Below are positions 1-12,274 of a stretch of 64,000 nucleotides of DNA, one piece after another. The notes below the pieces were generated by a model, which was not told the origin of the DNA, made no database searches, and worked only from the letters and a program-made list of their open reading frames with translations. The DNA is taken from positions 4,526,001 through 4,590,000 of the forward strand of contig NZ_JARXYJ010000001.1 of NCBI RefSeq assembly GCF_029894425.1. The letters are read 5' to 3'. This DNA is from Streptomyces sp. SAI-127 (GTDB taxonomy: Bacteria > Actinomycetota > Actinomycetes > Streptomycetales > Streptomycetaceae). How positions within the stretch are numbered: the stretch's first letter is position 1; each line of letters opens with the position of its first letter. Position numbers and translations under genes: made by a program.

Positions 1-1674
1 ACCGTCCCCCGCCTCTACGCCGCCGGCGACCTGGCCTGCGTCCCGCACAACTACATGATCGGCGCCTTCGTCTTCGGTGACCTGGCCGGCGCGGACGCCT
101 CCCGGTACTCGCCGTACGAAGGGGAGTTGCCGCCCGACCAGCTCCGCGAGGCGCACGAACTGATCTACCGCCCGCTGCGCAACCCGGACGGCCCGCCGCA
201 GCCACAGGTCGAGTACAAGCTCCGTCGCTTCGTGAACGACTACGTGGCCCCGCCGAAGTCGGGGGCGCGGCTGTCGCTGGCTCTGGAGTCCTTCGAGCGG
301 ATGCGCACCGACATCGCCTCGATGGGTGCCCGCACCGCGCACGAGTTGATGCGCTGCGCCGAGGTCTCCTTCATCCGCGACTGCGCCGAGATGGCCGCGC
401 GCGCCTCCCTCGCCCGAACGGAGTCCCGCTGGGGCCTGTACCACGACCGTCTCGACCACCCCCATCGCGACGACACCTCCTGGTTCCACCATCTCGACCT
501 GCACAAGTCCCCCTCCGGTGCGATGGAGTTCACGGCTCGTCCCGTGGCTCCCTATCTGGTCCCCATCGACGAGTTCACCCCCGTCGGCGGCGCCTCCCGG
601 TACCTCGGCGAGGTGCACGCCGAGGTGGTGGCGACGGCGGGGGCGCGGGAGGTGGCCCCGGTCGCGGTCGGGCAGTTCGGTGCCACGAACGACACGGCCG
701 CCGACCGTCCCGGTGCCGACACCGTGACGGACGCCCCGGACTCACCCGCCCCGGTCTCCTCCGCCCCCGTCTCCTCCGCCCCGGTCTCACCCCGTCTGCT
801 CGGACTCCTCGCTCTCGCCGAGCAGGAACCCGAACTCGCCGTCATCCGGACCTACTTGTCCGATCCCGAGCCCGCTGTCCGCCGTACGGCCGTCACCGTC
901 CTGACGGAGACCGCGCCACCAGGGACCGGACCGGTCCTCGCCACGGCCCTCACCGACCGCGACCCCGGCGTCCGCGCCGCCGCGGCGGCGTCCCTGCGCG
1001 AACTCGTCGAGACGCTCCCGCCGGAACCCGCCCTCCGCGAGGGTCTCGCCGCCGCCCTGGCCGAGTCCGACCCGGTCGTCCGCGCCGCCGCCCTGGACGT
1101 GCTGCGTGCCCTGCACCTCGGCGACACGGAACTGTTCGCCGGCTCCCTGAGCGACTCGGACATCGCCGTCCGCATCGAGGCCGTCCGCGCCCTCGTCTCC
1201 GTGGACGCCGCCGTGGAACTCGCCCGCGCGGCGACCACCGACCCCTCCCGCGAGGTCCGCGTGACGATCGCCAAGGCACTGGCCACGGTGTCGGCGGAAC
1301 GCCCGCTCGACGTCGTCCTCGACGCCTTGTCCCGTCTCACCGAGGACCCCGACGCCCTGGTACGGGGGGCCGCTTACGCAGCGCTGGGCACCACCGGCTG
1401 CCCCGCCCCCCTCGCCTCCCGCGCCGTCGCCGCCCTGTCGGCCGCCGCCTGGCAGGTCCGGTCGGGTGCCGCGACGGCGCTGTCCGCCGCCGAACCCGAT
1501 GTGGCCGTCCCCGCCCTCGCCATGGCCCTCGCCGACCCGAACGCCGACGTCCGCAAGGCCGCCGTCCTCGCCCTGACCCGGCACACGAGCGCCGACGACG
1601 CCCGCGCGGCCCTGGCCACGGCGACGACGGACTCGGACGCGGACGTGAGGGCGTATGCGGCGCGGGCCCTGTGA
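1..1674 (+). CDS. FAD flavoprotein (fumarate reductase/succinate dehydrogenase-like) fused to HEAT repeats, 5' truncated
   Basis: The reading frame is open from base 1, so the start lies outside the window; 557 residues are visible. The first residues, around AAGDLACVPHNYMIGAF, look like the C-terminal FAD-contacting strand of the succinate dehydrogenase/fumarate reductase flavoprotein family, followed by its helical C-terminal domain to about residue 210. A Pro/Ala/Ser linker with three copies of a five-residue SAPV unit (about 240-262) leads to roughly nine alpha-helical repeats of the HEAT type, recognisable by the recurring D-P-x-V-R-x-x-A pattern, up to the stop. HEAT repeats normally bind proteins. 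The substrate cannot be told: no companion iron-sulphur or membrane-anchor subunit lies in the window. The family call is fairly sure, the reaction is not. Confidence 0.75.
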   Translation, partial: TVPRLYAAGDLACVPHNYMIGAFVFGDLAGADASRYSPYEGELPPDQLREAHELIYRPLRNPDGPPQPQVEYKLRRFVNDYVAPPKSGARLSLALESFERMRTDIASMGARTAHELMRCAEVSFIRDCAEMAARASLARTESRWGLYHDRLDHPHRDDTSWFHHLDLHKSPSGAMEFTARPVAPYLVPIDEFTPVGGASRYLGEVHAEVVATAGAREVAPVAVGQFGATNDTAADRPGADTVTDAPDSPAPVSSAPVSSAPVSPRLLGLLALAEQEPELAVIRTYLSDPEPAVRRTAVTVLTETAPPGTGPVLATALTDRDPGVRAAAAASLRELVETLPPEPALREGLAAALAESDPVVRAAALDVLRALHLGDTELFAGSLSDSDIAVRIEAVRALVSVDAAVELARAATTDPSREVRVTIAKALATVSAERPLDVVLDALSRLTEDPDALVRGAAYAALGTTGCPAPLASRAVAALSAAAWQVRSGAATALSAAEPDVAVPALAMALADPNADVRKAAVLALTRHTSADDARAALATATTDSDADVRAYAARAL

Positions 1675-1729
1675 CGTGATGTAAGGCCCGCGCCACAGCC
1701 GTCGCCCCCGCGCCGGCGCCCGGTGGCGG

Positions 1730-3736
<2,007 letters not shown>

Positions 3737-3907
3737 AGTCCCGTCCCCCGTACGTCGTCCCTCGACCACTGCCTCCACGATAGGTGCCGGGACCGACAGC
3801 GTCGGAGTTATCCACAGGCCGGGACCGTGACGTTCCGTGGCCATTCGATCGGCCGCTGTCATACGAGGCCCGCCCCCGGGCCACGGACCGGCGCCCCCGT
3901 ACGCAAC

Positions 3908-3940
3908 GGGCCCCGGCTCCCTCGCGGGGAACCGGGGCCC
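3908..3940 (-). terminator. Hairpin terminator at the end of the nuo operon
   Basis: A GC-rich inverted repeat, GGGCCCCGG...CCGGGGCCC, with an inner CTCCC/GGGGA pairing and a TCGC loop, lies about 30 bases past the nuoN stop. There is no T-run, as is usual for Streptomyces terminators. It sits between nuoN and the start of recQ on the same strand, so it probably separates the two transcripts. Confidence 0.7.
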
Positions 3941-3970
3941 GCCGCATGAACGCGGTTCAGGCAGGGCGGA

Positions 3971-5620
3971 TCAGCGCACGAACACTCCCGCCTGGTTCGC
4001 CAGGTCCAGGAAGTACTGCGGTGCCACACCGAGCACCAGCGTGACCGCCACGCCGACCCCGATCGCCGTCATCGTCAGCGGTGACGGCACGGCGACCGTC
4101 GGCCCCTCCGGGCGCGGCTCGCTGAAGAACATCAGCACGATCACCCGGATGTAGAAGAACGCGGCGATGGCCGAAGAGATCACACCGACCACGACGAGCG
4201 GCGCCGCGCCGCCTTCCGCCGCCGCCTTGAACACGGCGAACTTCCCGGCGAAGCCGGAGGTCAGCGGGATACCGGCGAAGGCCAGCAGGAACACCGCGAA
4301 GACGGCGGCCACCAGCGGCGAACGACGGCCCAGGCCCGCCCACTTGGACAGGTGCGTCGCCTCACCGCCGGCGTCGCGCACGAGCGTCACCACGGCGAAC
4401 GCGCCGATCGTCACGAACGAGTACGCCGCCAGGTAGAAGAGGACGGACGACACCCCGTCCGGCGTGGTCGCGATGACACCCGCGAGGATGAACCCCGCGT
4501 GCGCGATCGACGAGTACGCCAGCAGCCGCTTGATGTCGGTCTGCGTGATCGCGACGATCGCACCGCCGAGCATGGTGACGATCGCGACCGCCCACATGAC
4601 CGGCCGCCAGTCCCAGCGCAGGCCCGGCAGGACGACGTACAGCAGGCGCAGCAGCGCGCCGAAGGCGGCCACCTTGGTCGCCGCCGCCATGAAGCCGGTG
4701 ACCGGGGTCGGCGCGCCCTGGTAGACGTCCGGCGTCCACATGTGGAACGGGACGGCGCCGACCTTGAACAGCAGGCCCATGACGATCATCGCGGCGCCGA
4801 TCAGCAGCAGCGCGTCGTTGCCCATGGTGTCCACGAGCGCCGGGTCCACGGTGGTGATCGTGCCGTCGACGACCTTGGCGATGGTGCCGTACGACACCGA
4901 GCCCGCGTAGCCGTACAGCAGCGCGATGCCGAACAGGGTGAACGCGGAGGCGAACGAGCCCAGCAGGAAGTACTTGACCGCGGCCTCCTGCGACATGAGC
5001 CGCTTGCGGCGGGCCAGCGCGCACAGCAGGTACAGCGGCAGCGAGAAGACCTCCAGGGCCACGAACAGCGTCAGCAGGTCGTTGGCCGCCGGGAAGATCA
5101 GCATGCCGGCGACCGCGAAGAGCAGCAGCGGGAACACCTCGGTGGTGGTGAACCCGGCCTTCACGGCGGCCTTCTCGCTGTCACTGCCCGGCACGGACGC
5201 GGCCTGCGCGGCGAACGAGTCGACGCGGTTGCCGTGTGTCTCGGGGTCGAGCCGGCGCTCGGCGAAGGTGAACAGGCCGACCAGTCCCGCCAGCAGGATC
5301 GTGCCCTGGAGGAACAGGGCCGGTCCGTCGACGGCGATCGCGCCCATCGCCGCGATGCCCGCCTTGGTGGTGGCGTACCCGTCGCTCGCGAGCGCGACGA
5401 CCGCCGCGAAGGCGGCGCACAGCGCCACGACGGACACGAACAGCTGGGCGTAGTAACGGGACTTGCGCGGGACGAACGCCTCGACCAGCACTCCGATGAT
5501 CGCCGCGCCCACGACGATCAGGGTGGGCGACAACTGTCCGTATTCGATCTTCGGCGCGTCGATCTTGGAGATCGGGTCGGCCGCGGTTGTCCACAGGCTG
5601 TGGACGGCTACTGCGCTCAC
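3971..5620 (-). CDS. nuoN: NADH-quinone oxidoreductase subunit N
   Basis: Antiporter-like, proton-pumping membrane subunit of respiratory complex I; 549 residues with about 14 predicted transmembrane helices. The conserved proton-antiporter core is clear: a lysine-containing helix near FKVGAVPFHMWTPDVYQGAP, and DIKRLLAYSSIAHAG in the following helices. A loop insert of about 60 mostly polar residues between early helices (around FAERRLDPETHGN) is longer than in E. coli NuoN. Translation starts at a GTG that overlaps the nuoM stop (GTGA), so it is probably coupled. It is the last gene of the operon and is followed by a strong hairpin. Confidence 0.97.
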   Translation of the reverse strand: MSAVAVHSLWTTAADPISKIDAPKIEYGQLSPTLIVVGAAIIGVLVEAFVPRKSRYYAQLFVSVVALCAAFAAVVALASDGYATTKAGIAAMGAIAVDGPALFLQGTILLAGLVGLFTFAERRLDPETHGNRVDSFAAQAASVPGSDSEKAAVKAGFTTTEVFPLLLFAVAGMLIFPAANDLLTLFVALEVFSLPLYLLCALARRKRLMSQEAAVKYFLLGSFASAFTLFGIALLYGYAGSVSYGTIAKVVDGTITTVDPALVDTMGNDALLLIGAAMIVMGLLFKVGAVPFHMWTPDVYQGAPTPVTGFMAAATKVAAFGALLRLLYVVLPGLRWDWRPVMWAVAIVTMLGGAIVAITQTDIKRLLAYSSIAHAGFILAGVIATTPDGVSSVLFYLAAYSFVTIGAFAVVTLVRDAGGEATHLSKWAGLGRRSPLVAAVFAVFLLAFAGIPLTSGFAGKFAVFKAAAEGGAAPLVVVGVISSAIAAFFYIRVIVLMFFSEPRPEGPTVAVPSPLTMTAIGVGVAVTLVLGVAPQYFLDLANQAGVFVR

Positions 5621-7188
5621 TTGGCCGCCTCCACCTCGGGCTTGGGGTCCTTCTCATGTACGTCGGACATGGTCGACTTCACCGCCGGGTTCACGATGTC
5701 CGTGACGGGCTTCGGGTAGACGCCCAGGAAGATCAACAGGACGACCAGCGGGGCGACGACCAGGAGCTCACGCGCGCGCAGGTCGGGCATCGCGGAAACC
5801 TCGGGCTTCACCGGTCCCGTCATCGTCCGCTGGTAGAGGACGAGGGTGTAGAGCGCGGCGAGCACGATGCCGAAGGTCGCGATGATGCCGATCACCGGGT
5901 AGCGCGCGAACGTGCCGACCAGGACCAGGAACTCACTCACGAAGGGCGCGAGTCCCGGCAGGGACAGGGTCGCCAGACCGCCGATCAGGAACGTGCCGGC
6001 GAGCACCGGGGCGACCTTCTGGACTCCGCCGTAGTCGGCGATGAGCCGCGAGCCGCGCCGCGAGATCAGGAAGCCGGCCACCAGCATCAGCGCGGCCGTC
6101 GAGATCCCGTGGTTGACCATGTAGAGCGTCGCGCCGGACTGACCCTGGCTGGTCATCGCGAAGATGCCCATGATGATGAAGCCGAAGTGCGAGATCGACG
6201 CGTAGGCCACCAGTCGCTTGATGTCCCGCTGGCCGACCGCGAGCAGCGCCCCGTAGATGATGCTGATCACCGCCAGGACCAGGATCGCGGGCGTCGCCCA
6301 CTTGCTGGCCTCCGGGAAGAGCTGGAGGCAGAAGCGGAGCATCGCGAAGGTGCCCACCTTGTCGACGACCGCCGTGATGAGCACGGCGACCGGGGCGGTG
6401 GCCTCCCCCATCGCGTTGGGCAGCCAGGTGTGCAGCGGCCACAGGGGCGCCTTCACCGCGAAGGCGAAGAAGAACCCGAGGAACAGCCAGCGTTCGGTGT
6501 TGGTCGCCATGTCGAGCGAGCCGTTGGCGCGCGCTTCGGCGATCTCCTGGAGGCTGAAGTTCCCGGCGACCACGTAGAGGCCGATCACCGCGGCCAGCAT
6601 GATCAGACCGCCGACCAGGTTGTAGAGGAGGAACTTCACGGCGGCGTACGAGCGTTGGGCCGCCGCCTTCTCGTCGGAGCCCGCGTGGGCACGGTCCCCG
6701 AAGCCGCCGATGAGGAAGTACATCGGGATGAGCATGGCTTCGAAGAAGATGTAGAAGAGGAAGACGTCGGTGGCCTCGAAGGAGATGATCACCATCGCCT
6801 CGACGGCCAGGATCAGGGCGAAGAAGCCCTGTGTCGGCCGCCACCGCCTGCTTCCGGTCTCCAGCGGGTCGGCGTCGTGCCAGCCCGCCAGGATGATGAA
6901 CGGGATCAGCAGCGCGGTCAGCGCGAGAAGCGCCACTCCGATGCCGTCCACGCCCAGTTCGTACCGCACCCCGAAGTCAGCGATCCAGGCGTGCGATTCG
7001 GTGAGCTGGTAGCGGGCGCCGTCCGGGTCGAAGCGGACCAGGACGGTGATCGCGAGGGCGAGTGTGGCGAGTGAGACGAGCAGCGCCAGCCATTTGGCGG
7101 CGGTGCGTCGCGCGGCCGGCACGGCGGCCGTGGCGATCGCCCCGATCGCCGGGAGCGCCGCCGTCGCTGTCAGCAGAGGAAAGGACAT
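5617..7188 (-). CDS. nuoM: NADH-quinone oxidoreductase subunit M
   Basis: Second antiporter-like proton-pumping subunit of complex I; 523 residues beginning MSFPLLTATAALP. Diagnostic segments are the glutamate helix IFFEAMLIPMYFLIG, the lysine helix AFAVKAPLWPLHTWLPNAM and the DIKRLVAYASISHFG segment, all expected of NuoM. The ATG at 7188 was chosen because it lies six bases after the nuoL stop with an AGGAAAGGAC-type ribosome site; the frame runs on upstream only as a shadow of nuoL. The C terminus is charged (KDPKPEVEAAK). It overlaps nuoN by 4 nt. Confidence 0.97.
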   Translation of the reverse strand: MSFPLLTATAALPAIGAIATAAVPAARRTAAKWLALLVSLATLALAITVLVRFDPDGARYQLTESHAWIADFGVRYELGVDGIGVALLALTALLIPFIILAGWHDADPLETGSRRWRPTQGFFALILAVEAMVIISFEATDVFLFYIFFEAMLIPMYFLIGGFGDRAHAGSDEKAAAQRSYAAVKFLLYNLVGGLIMLAAVIGLYVVAGNFSLQEIAEARANGSLDMATNTERWLFLGFFFAFAVKAPLWPLHTWLPNAMGEATAPVAVLITAVVDKVGTFAMLRFCLQLFPEASKWATPAILVLAVISIIYGALLAVGQRDIKRLVAYASISHFGFIIMGIFAMTSQGQSGATLYMVNHGISTAALMLVAGFLISRRGSRLIADYGGVQKVAPVLAGTFLIGGLATLSLPGLAPFVSEFLVLVGTFARYPVIGIIATFGIVLAALYTLVLYQRTMTGPVKPEVSAMPDLRARELLVVAPLVVLLIFLGVYPKPVTDIVNPAVKSTMSDVHEKDPKPEVEAAK

Positions 7189-7193
7189 CGGTA

Positions 7194-9107
7194 TCAGACC
7201 GCCCTCATCAGCAGGGTCGCGGCGACGAGGATCGCCGCGCCGCCGAACATCGAGACCGCGTACGACCGCGCGTAGCCGTTCTGCAGCTTGCGCATCCGCC
7301 CGGAGAGGCCGCCGACCGAGGCCGCCGTGCCGTTGACCACGCCGTCGACCAGGGTGTGGTCGACGTAGACCAGGGAGCGGGTGAGGTGCTCTCCGCCGCG
7401 GACCAGGACGACGTGGTTGAAGTCGTCCTGGAGCAGGTCGCGCCGGGCGGCCCGGGTGAGCAGCGACCCGCGCGGGGCGACGACCGGGACCGGGCGGCGG
7501 CCGTACTGGGCGTAGGCGATCGCCACGCCGATCACCAGGACCACCATCGTGGCGAGGGTGACCGTGAGGGCGCTGACCGGGGAGTCGCCGTGAGAGTGCC
7601 CGGTGACCGGCTCCAGCCAGTGCAGGAAGCGGTCGCCGATGCTGAAGAACCCACCGGCGAAGACCGATCCGAACGCCAGCACGATCATCGGGATCGTCAT
7701 GGACTTCGGGGACTCGTGCGGGTGCGGCTCGTGGCCCTCGGCGTCCGGCTGCCAGCGCTTCTCGCCGAAGAACGTCATCAGCATCACGCGCGTCATGTAG
7801 AAGGCGGTGATGGCCGCGCCCAGCAGGGCCGCGCCGCCCAGGATCCAGCCCTCGGTGCCGCCCTTGGCGAAGGCCGCCTCGATGATCTTGTCCTTGGAGA
7901 AGAAGCCGGACAGGCCCGGGAAGCCGATGATGGCGAGGTAGCCGAGGCCGAAGGTGACGAAGGTGACCGGCATGTACTTGCGCAGGCCGCCGTACTTCCT
8001 CATGTCGACCTCGTCGTTCATGCCGTGCATGACCGAACCGGCGCCGAGGAAGAGCCCGGCCTTGAAGAAGCCGTGCGTCACCAGGTGCATGATCGCGAAG
8101 ACGTAGCCGATGGGGCCGAGGCCCGCGGCGAGGACCATGTAGCCGATCTGCGACATGGTCGATCCGGCCAGTGCCTTCTTGATGTCGTCCTTCGCGCAAC
8201 CGACGATCGCACCGAACAGGAGCGTGACGGCACCGACGACGGTGACGACGAGCTGGGCGTCCGGAGCGAGGTTGAAGATGTTGGCGGAGCGGACGATCAG
8301 GTAGACACCCGCGGTCACCATGGTCGCCGCGTGGATGAGGGCCGAGACCGGGGTTGGGCCCTCCATCGCGTCCCCGAGCCAGGACTGCAGCGGCACCTGG
8401 GCGGACTTGCCGCAGGCGGCCAGCAGCAGCATCAGGGCGATGCCGGTGAGCGTGGCCTCGGAGGCGCCCTCGACGAGTCCGGGCTTCTCGTGGCTGCCGA
8501 GGACCGGGCCGAAGGCGAAGGTGCCGAACGTCGTGAACATCAGCATGATCGCGATCGACAGGCCCATGTCGCCGACGCGGTTGACCAGGAAGGCCTTCTT
8601 CGCCGCGGTGGCCGCGCTGGGCTTGTGCTGCCAGAAGCCGATCAGCAGGTAGGAGGCGAGACCGACGCCCTCCCAGCCGACGTACAGCAGAAGGTAGTTG
8701 TCGGCGAGGACGAGCAGCAGCATCGCCGCGAGGAACAGGTTCAGATAGCCGAAGAAGCGGCGGCGGCGCTCGTCGTGTTCCATGTACCCGATCGAGTACA
8801 GGTGGATCAGCGAGCCGACACCCGTGATCAGCAGCACGAACGTCATCGACAGCTGGTCGAGGCGGAAGGTGACGTCCGCCTGGAAGCCCTCGACCGGGAT
8901 CCAGGTCCACAAATGCTGGATGAGCGTGCGGTCTTCGGCGCTCTTGCCGAGCAGGTCGGCGAAGAGGATGGCACCGAACACGAAGGAGGCGGCGGCGAGG
9001 ATCGTGCCGATCCAGTGGCCGACGGCGTCCAGCCGCCGGCCGCCGGTCAGCAGGACCGCCGCTCCGAGCAGGGGCGCCGCGATGAGCAGCGCGATCAGGT
9101 TCTCCAC
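7194..9107 (-). CDS. nuoL: NADH-quinone oxidoreductase subunit L
   Basis: Largest antiporter-like subunit of complex I; 637 residues, usual length for the family. It has the N-terminal proton_antipo_N region ([22 protein letters not shown]), the glutamate helix [19 protein letters not shown], the [23 protein letters not shown] signature, and the long C-terminal part that forms the lateral amphipathic helix in known structures. It lies 14 bases downstream of nuoK, one of the few gaps in the operon. Confidence 0.97.
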   Translation of the reverse strand: MENLIALLIAAPLLGAAVLLTGGRRLDAVGHWIGTILAAASFVFGAILFADLLGKSAEDRTLIQHLWTWIPVEGFQADVTFRLDQLSMTFVLLITGVGSLIHLYSIGYMEHDERRRRFFGYLNLFLAAMLLLVLADNYLLLYVGWEGVGLASYLLIGFWQHKPSAATAAKKAFLVNRVGDMGLSIAIMLMFTTFGTFAFGPVLGSHEKPGLVEGASEATLTGIALMLLLAACGKSAQVPLQSWLGDAMEGPTPVSALIHAATMVTAGVYLIVRSANIFNLAPDAQLVVTVVGAVTLLFGAIVGCAKDDIKKALAGSTMSQIGYMVLAAGLGPIGYVFAIMHLVTHGFFKAGLFLGAGSVMHGMNDEVDMRKYGGLRKYMPVTFVTFGLGYLAIIGFPGLSGFFSKDKIIEAAFAKGGTEGWILGGAALLGAAITAFYMTRVMLMTFFGEKRWQPDAEGHEPHPHESPKSMTIPMIVLAFGSVFAGGFFSIGDRFLHWLEPVTGHSHGDSPVSALTVTLATMVVLVIGVAIAYAQYGRRPVPVVAPRGSLLTRAARRDLLQDDFNHVVLVRGGEHLTRSLVYVDHTLVDGVVNGTAASVGGLSGRMRKLQNGYARSYAVSMFGGAAILVAATLLMRAV

Positions 9108-9121
9108 GATTCAGCGACCCC

Positions 9122-9421
9122 TTACAGCTTCATCAGGCTGGCGTCGTCGACCGAGGCCGAGTGGCGGGAGCGGAACAGCGACACGATGATCGCGAGCCCG
9201 ACCACGACCTCCGCGGCGGCGACGACCATCGTGAAGAAGGCGATGATCTGGCCGTCGAGATTGCCGTGCATCCGGGAGAAGGCGACGAACGCGAGGTTGC
9301 AGGCGTTGAGCATGAGCTCGATGCACATGAACACGACGATGGCGTTGCGCCTGATCAGCACGCCGGTGGCGCCGATCGTGAACAACAGGGCGGCGAGGTA
9401 GAGGTAGTTGACCGGGTTCAC
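9122..9421 (-). CDS. nuoK: NADH-quinone oxidoreductase subunit K
   Basis: Small proton-channel subunit of complex I; 99 residues, three transmembrane helices, family-typical length. The two buried glutamates are present in [12 protein letters not shown] and [11 protein letters not shown]. It starts with GTG overlapping the nuoJ stop (GTGA). The tail after helix 3 is short and polar. Confidence 0.96.
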
Positions 9422-10269
9422 TTCGACGCCTCCCTCTTGAAGGTGGCCGGTTCGATCTCGGTCCGCTCCAGGCGCTCCTCCGCGCGCTGCTCCAACGCCT
9501 TGAGGTCGTTGAGAGCTTCGGCGGACACGTCACGGATCTGACCGCGCTGGCGCAGTGTCTTGCTGACCGTGAGCTCGGAGGGGGTGCCGTCGGGCAGCAG
9601 GCCCGCGATGTCCACCGCGTTGTGCCGGGCGTAGACGCCGGGCGCGGGCAGCGGCGGGAGGTGCTTGCCGTCGCGGACGCGCTTCTCGGCCATCTCACGC
9701 TGGGTCAGGGCGCGCTCGGTGCGCTCGCGGTGGGTGAGCACCATGGCGCCGACGGCGGCCGTGATCAGCAGGGCGCCGGTGATTTCGAAGGCGAAGACGT
9801 ACTTGGTGAAGATGAGGGTGGCGAGGCCCTCCACATTGCCGCCGGAGTTGGCCTGGGTGAGGCCGTTGAACTGATTGAGGGAGGCGTTGCCGATGCCCGC
9901 GAACAGCAGGATGCCGAAGCCGAGCCCGCACAGCAGGGCCAGCCAGCGCTGCCCCTTGATGGTCTCCTTCAGGGAGTCCGCCGCGGTCACGCCGACGAGC
10001 ATCACCACGAACAGGAACAGCATCATGATCGCGCCGGTGTAGACGACGATCTGCACGACGCCGAGGAAGTAGGCGCCGTTGGCGAGGTAGAACACCGCCA
10101 GGATGATCATGGTGCCGGCGAGACAGAGCGCGCTGTGCACGGCCTTCCTCATGAAGACGGTGCACAGGGCGCCGATCACGGCGACGGTGCCGAGGACCCA
10201 GAACTGGAAGGCCTCGCCGGTGGAGGTGCCGGCGGACAGAGTGGTGGCGAGCTGAAGGGGTGCGGTCAT
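9418..10269 (-). CDS. nuoJ: NADH-quinone oxidoreductase subunit J
   Basis: Membrane subunit of complex I, 283 residues. Five helices lie within about residues 20-185 ([39 protein letters not shown] and so on). The helix-3 region [16 protein letters not shown] carries the pi-bulge segment expected of the family. A polar C-terminal extension of about 95 residues, rich in Arg/Glu, is absent in E. coli NuoJ but common in actinobacteria. The ATG overlaps the nuoI stop (ATGA). Confidence 0.96.
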
Positions 10270-10917
10270 CGCCCGATCACCTTCTCCGACGCCGGTTCGT
10301 CCTCACCGAAGGTGGAGTCGGACTCCTGGACCACCTCGCCCTTGGAGACGGCGACCTGGGGGACGGTGCCGGGCGCGGCCTCGGTCACCAGGCCCCGGTA
10401 GTAGTCCTGCTCGTCCGTGCCGGGATAGATGGCGTGCGGCGAGTCGACCATGCCGTCCTCGAGGCCGGGCGAGCAGCTGCTCCTTGGTGAAGATGAGGTT
10501 GGCGCGGCTGCTGTCGGCCAGCTCGAACTCGTTGGTCATCGTGAGCGCGCGCGTGGGGCACGCCTCGATGCACAGGCCGCACAGGATGCAGCGGGCGTAG
10601 TTGATCTGGTAGACGCGGCCGTACCGCTCGCCCGGCGAGTAGCGCTCCTCGTCGGTGTTGTCGGCGCCCTCCACATAGATGGCGTCGGCGGGGCAGGCCC
10701 AGGCGCACAGCTCGCAGCCGACGCACTTCTCCAGGCCGTCCGGATGGCGGTTGAGCTGGTGCCGTCCGTGGAACCGCGGAGCGGTGGTCTTCTGCTGCTC
10801 CGGGTACTGCTCGGTCAGCCGCTTCTTGAACATGGCCTTGAAGGTCACGCCGAAGCCGGCGACTGGGTTCATGAAGCCGGGCTTCATCGGCCCGGCCTCC
10901 TTGGGTTCCTCAGCCAT
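10266..10917 (-). pseudogene. nuoI: nuoI, complex I iron-sulphur subunit, interrupted by a 1-nt insertion
   Basis: NuoI carries clusters N6a and N6b between the peripheral and membrane arms; both ligand sets, [12 protein letters not shown] and [12 protein letters not shown], are intact. The frame breaks at a GGG run at 10467-10469: as written the protein leaves the conserved frame after FTKEQLLA, while removing one base restores [15 protein letters not shown] and a normal end at 10266 (216 residues). The ATG at 10917 overlaps the nuoH stop by 8 nt, and the restored end overlaps nuoJ by 4 nt, so spacing fits an intact gene. The break is past both cluster domains. A sequencing error is the simplest reading; a real frameshift cannot be excluded. 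Confidence 0.88.
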
Positions 10918-12274
10918 CGGACGCCTCCTTTCCATCCAGAGATCCGTCACTCTGAGTATCGGGCCCGCCACTGACAATCAGCTCCCGCTCCTGGCGCGAG
11001 GGGCGCCGCGGTACCGGCGGCAACTCCTGTCCGGGCAGCGGCGGGACGGGGAATCCGCCGGCCATCGGGTCGAATCCGGCCGGCTGTTCGGCGGGCTGCG
11101 CTGCCGCCTTCGACTTCTCGCGGAACATGTCGGCGACGAAGGAGAGCAGCAGCAGGACCAGGACCCCGCCACCGACGTAGAGGGCGATGTCGGCGAAGTC
11201 GTAGTTCTCGTTGCGCAGGGTCCGCACGGTCGCGACGAGCATCAGCCACACCACGGAGACCGGGATGAGGACCTTCCAGCCGAGCTTCATCAGCTGGTCG
11301 TAGCGGACCCGCGGGAGCGTGCCGCGCAGCCAGATGAAGAAGAACAGCAGCAGCTGCACCTTGATCACGAACCAGAGGAGCGGCCACCAGCCGTGGTTGG
11401 CGCCCTCCCAGAAGGTGCTGATGGGCCAGGGAGCCCGCCAGCCGCCGAGGAAGAGCGTGGTCGTCACGGCCGAGACCGTCACCATGTTCACGTACTCGGC
11501 GAGCATGAACAGCGCGAACTTGATCGACGAGTACTCGGTGTTGAAGCCGCCGACCAGGTCGCCCTCGGACTCCGGCATGTCGAAGGGGGCGCGGTTGGTC
11601 TCGCCGACCATCGTGATGACGTAGATGATGAAGGAGACCGGCAGCAGGACGATGTACCAGCGGTCCTGCTGGGCCTCGACGATCGCCGAGGTGGACATCG
11701 ACCCGGAGTAGAGGAACACCGAGGCGAAAGCGGCACCCATGGCGATCTCGTACGAGATCATCTGCGCGCAGGAGCGCAGACCGCCGAGCAGCGGATACGT
11801 CGACCCGGAGCTCCAGCCCGCCAGGACGATGCCGTAGATGCCGACCGAGGCGACCGCGAGGATGTAGAGCATCGCGATCGGCAGGTCGGTGAGCTGCATC
11901 GCCGTGCGGTGCCCGAAGATCGAGACCTCGTTGCCGGACGGGCCGAAGGGGATCACCGCGATCGCCATGAAGGCCGGGATGGCCGCGACGATCGGCGCGA
12001 GGATGTAGACGACCTTGTCCGCGCGCTTGACGATGACGTCTTCCTTGAGCATCAGCTTGATGCCGTCGGCGAGCGACTGGAGCATGCCCCAGGGGCCGTG
12101 CCGGTTGGGGCCGATGCGCAGCTGCATCCAGGCGACGACCTTGCGCTCCCACACGATGGAGAACAGCACGGTCACCATCAGGAAGGCGAAGCAGAAGACG
12201 GCCTTGATGACGACGAGCCACCAGGGGTCGGTGCCGAACATCGAGAGGTCTTCCGCAGCGAGGTACGGGCTCAT
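10910..12274 (-). CDS. nuoH: NADH-quinone oxidoreductase subunit H
   Basis: Membrane subunit forming the quinone-entry site of complex I; 454 residues. Typical segments are [19 protein letters not shown], a quinone-cavity region, [18 protein letters not shown] with its charged residues, and the later [17 protein letters not shown]. The C-terminal 70 residues after the last helix are a Pro/Gln-rich soluble tail ([15 protein letters not shown]) longer than in E. coli. It overlaps nuoG by 4 nt (ATGA). Confidence 0.97.
   Translation of the reverse strand: MSPYLAAEDLSMFGTDPWWLVVIKAVFCFAFLMVTVLFSIVWERKVVAWMQLRIGPNRHGPWGMLQSLADGIKLMLKEDVIVKRADKVVYILAPIVAAIPAFMAIAVIPFGPSGNEVSIFGHRTAMQLTDLPIAMLYILAVASVGIYGIVLAGWSSGSTYPLLGGLRSCAQMISYEIAMGAAFASVFLYSGSMSTSAIVEAQQDRWYIVLLPVSFIIYVITMVGETNRAPFDMPESEGDLVGGFNTEYSSIKFALFMLAEYVNMVTVSAVTTTLFLGGWRAPWPISTFWEGANHGWWPLLWFVIKVQLLLFFFIWLRGTLPRVRYDQLMKLGWKVLIPVSVVWLMLVATVRTLRNENYDFADIALYVGGGVLVLLLLSFVADMFREKSKAAAQPAEQPAGFDPMAGGFPVPPLPGQELPPVPRRPSRQERELIVSGGPDTQSDGSLDGKEASDG

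Noticed and set aside
7062..9401. Long plus-strand frame opposite nuoL
   Set aside because: It is antisense to clear membrane subunits, is made of Arg/Glu/Asp/His-rich low-information sequence, and reflects third-position GC bias.
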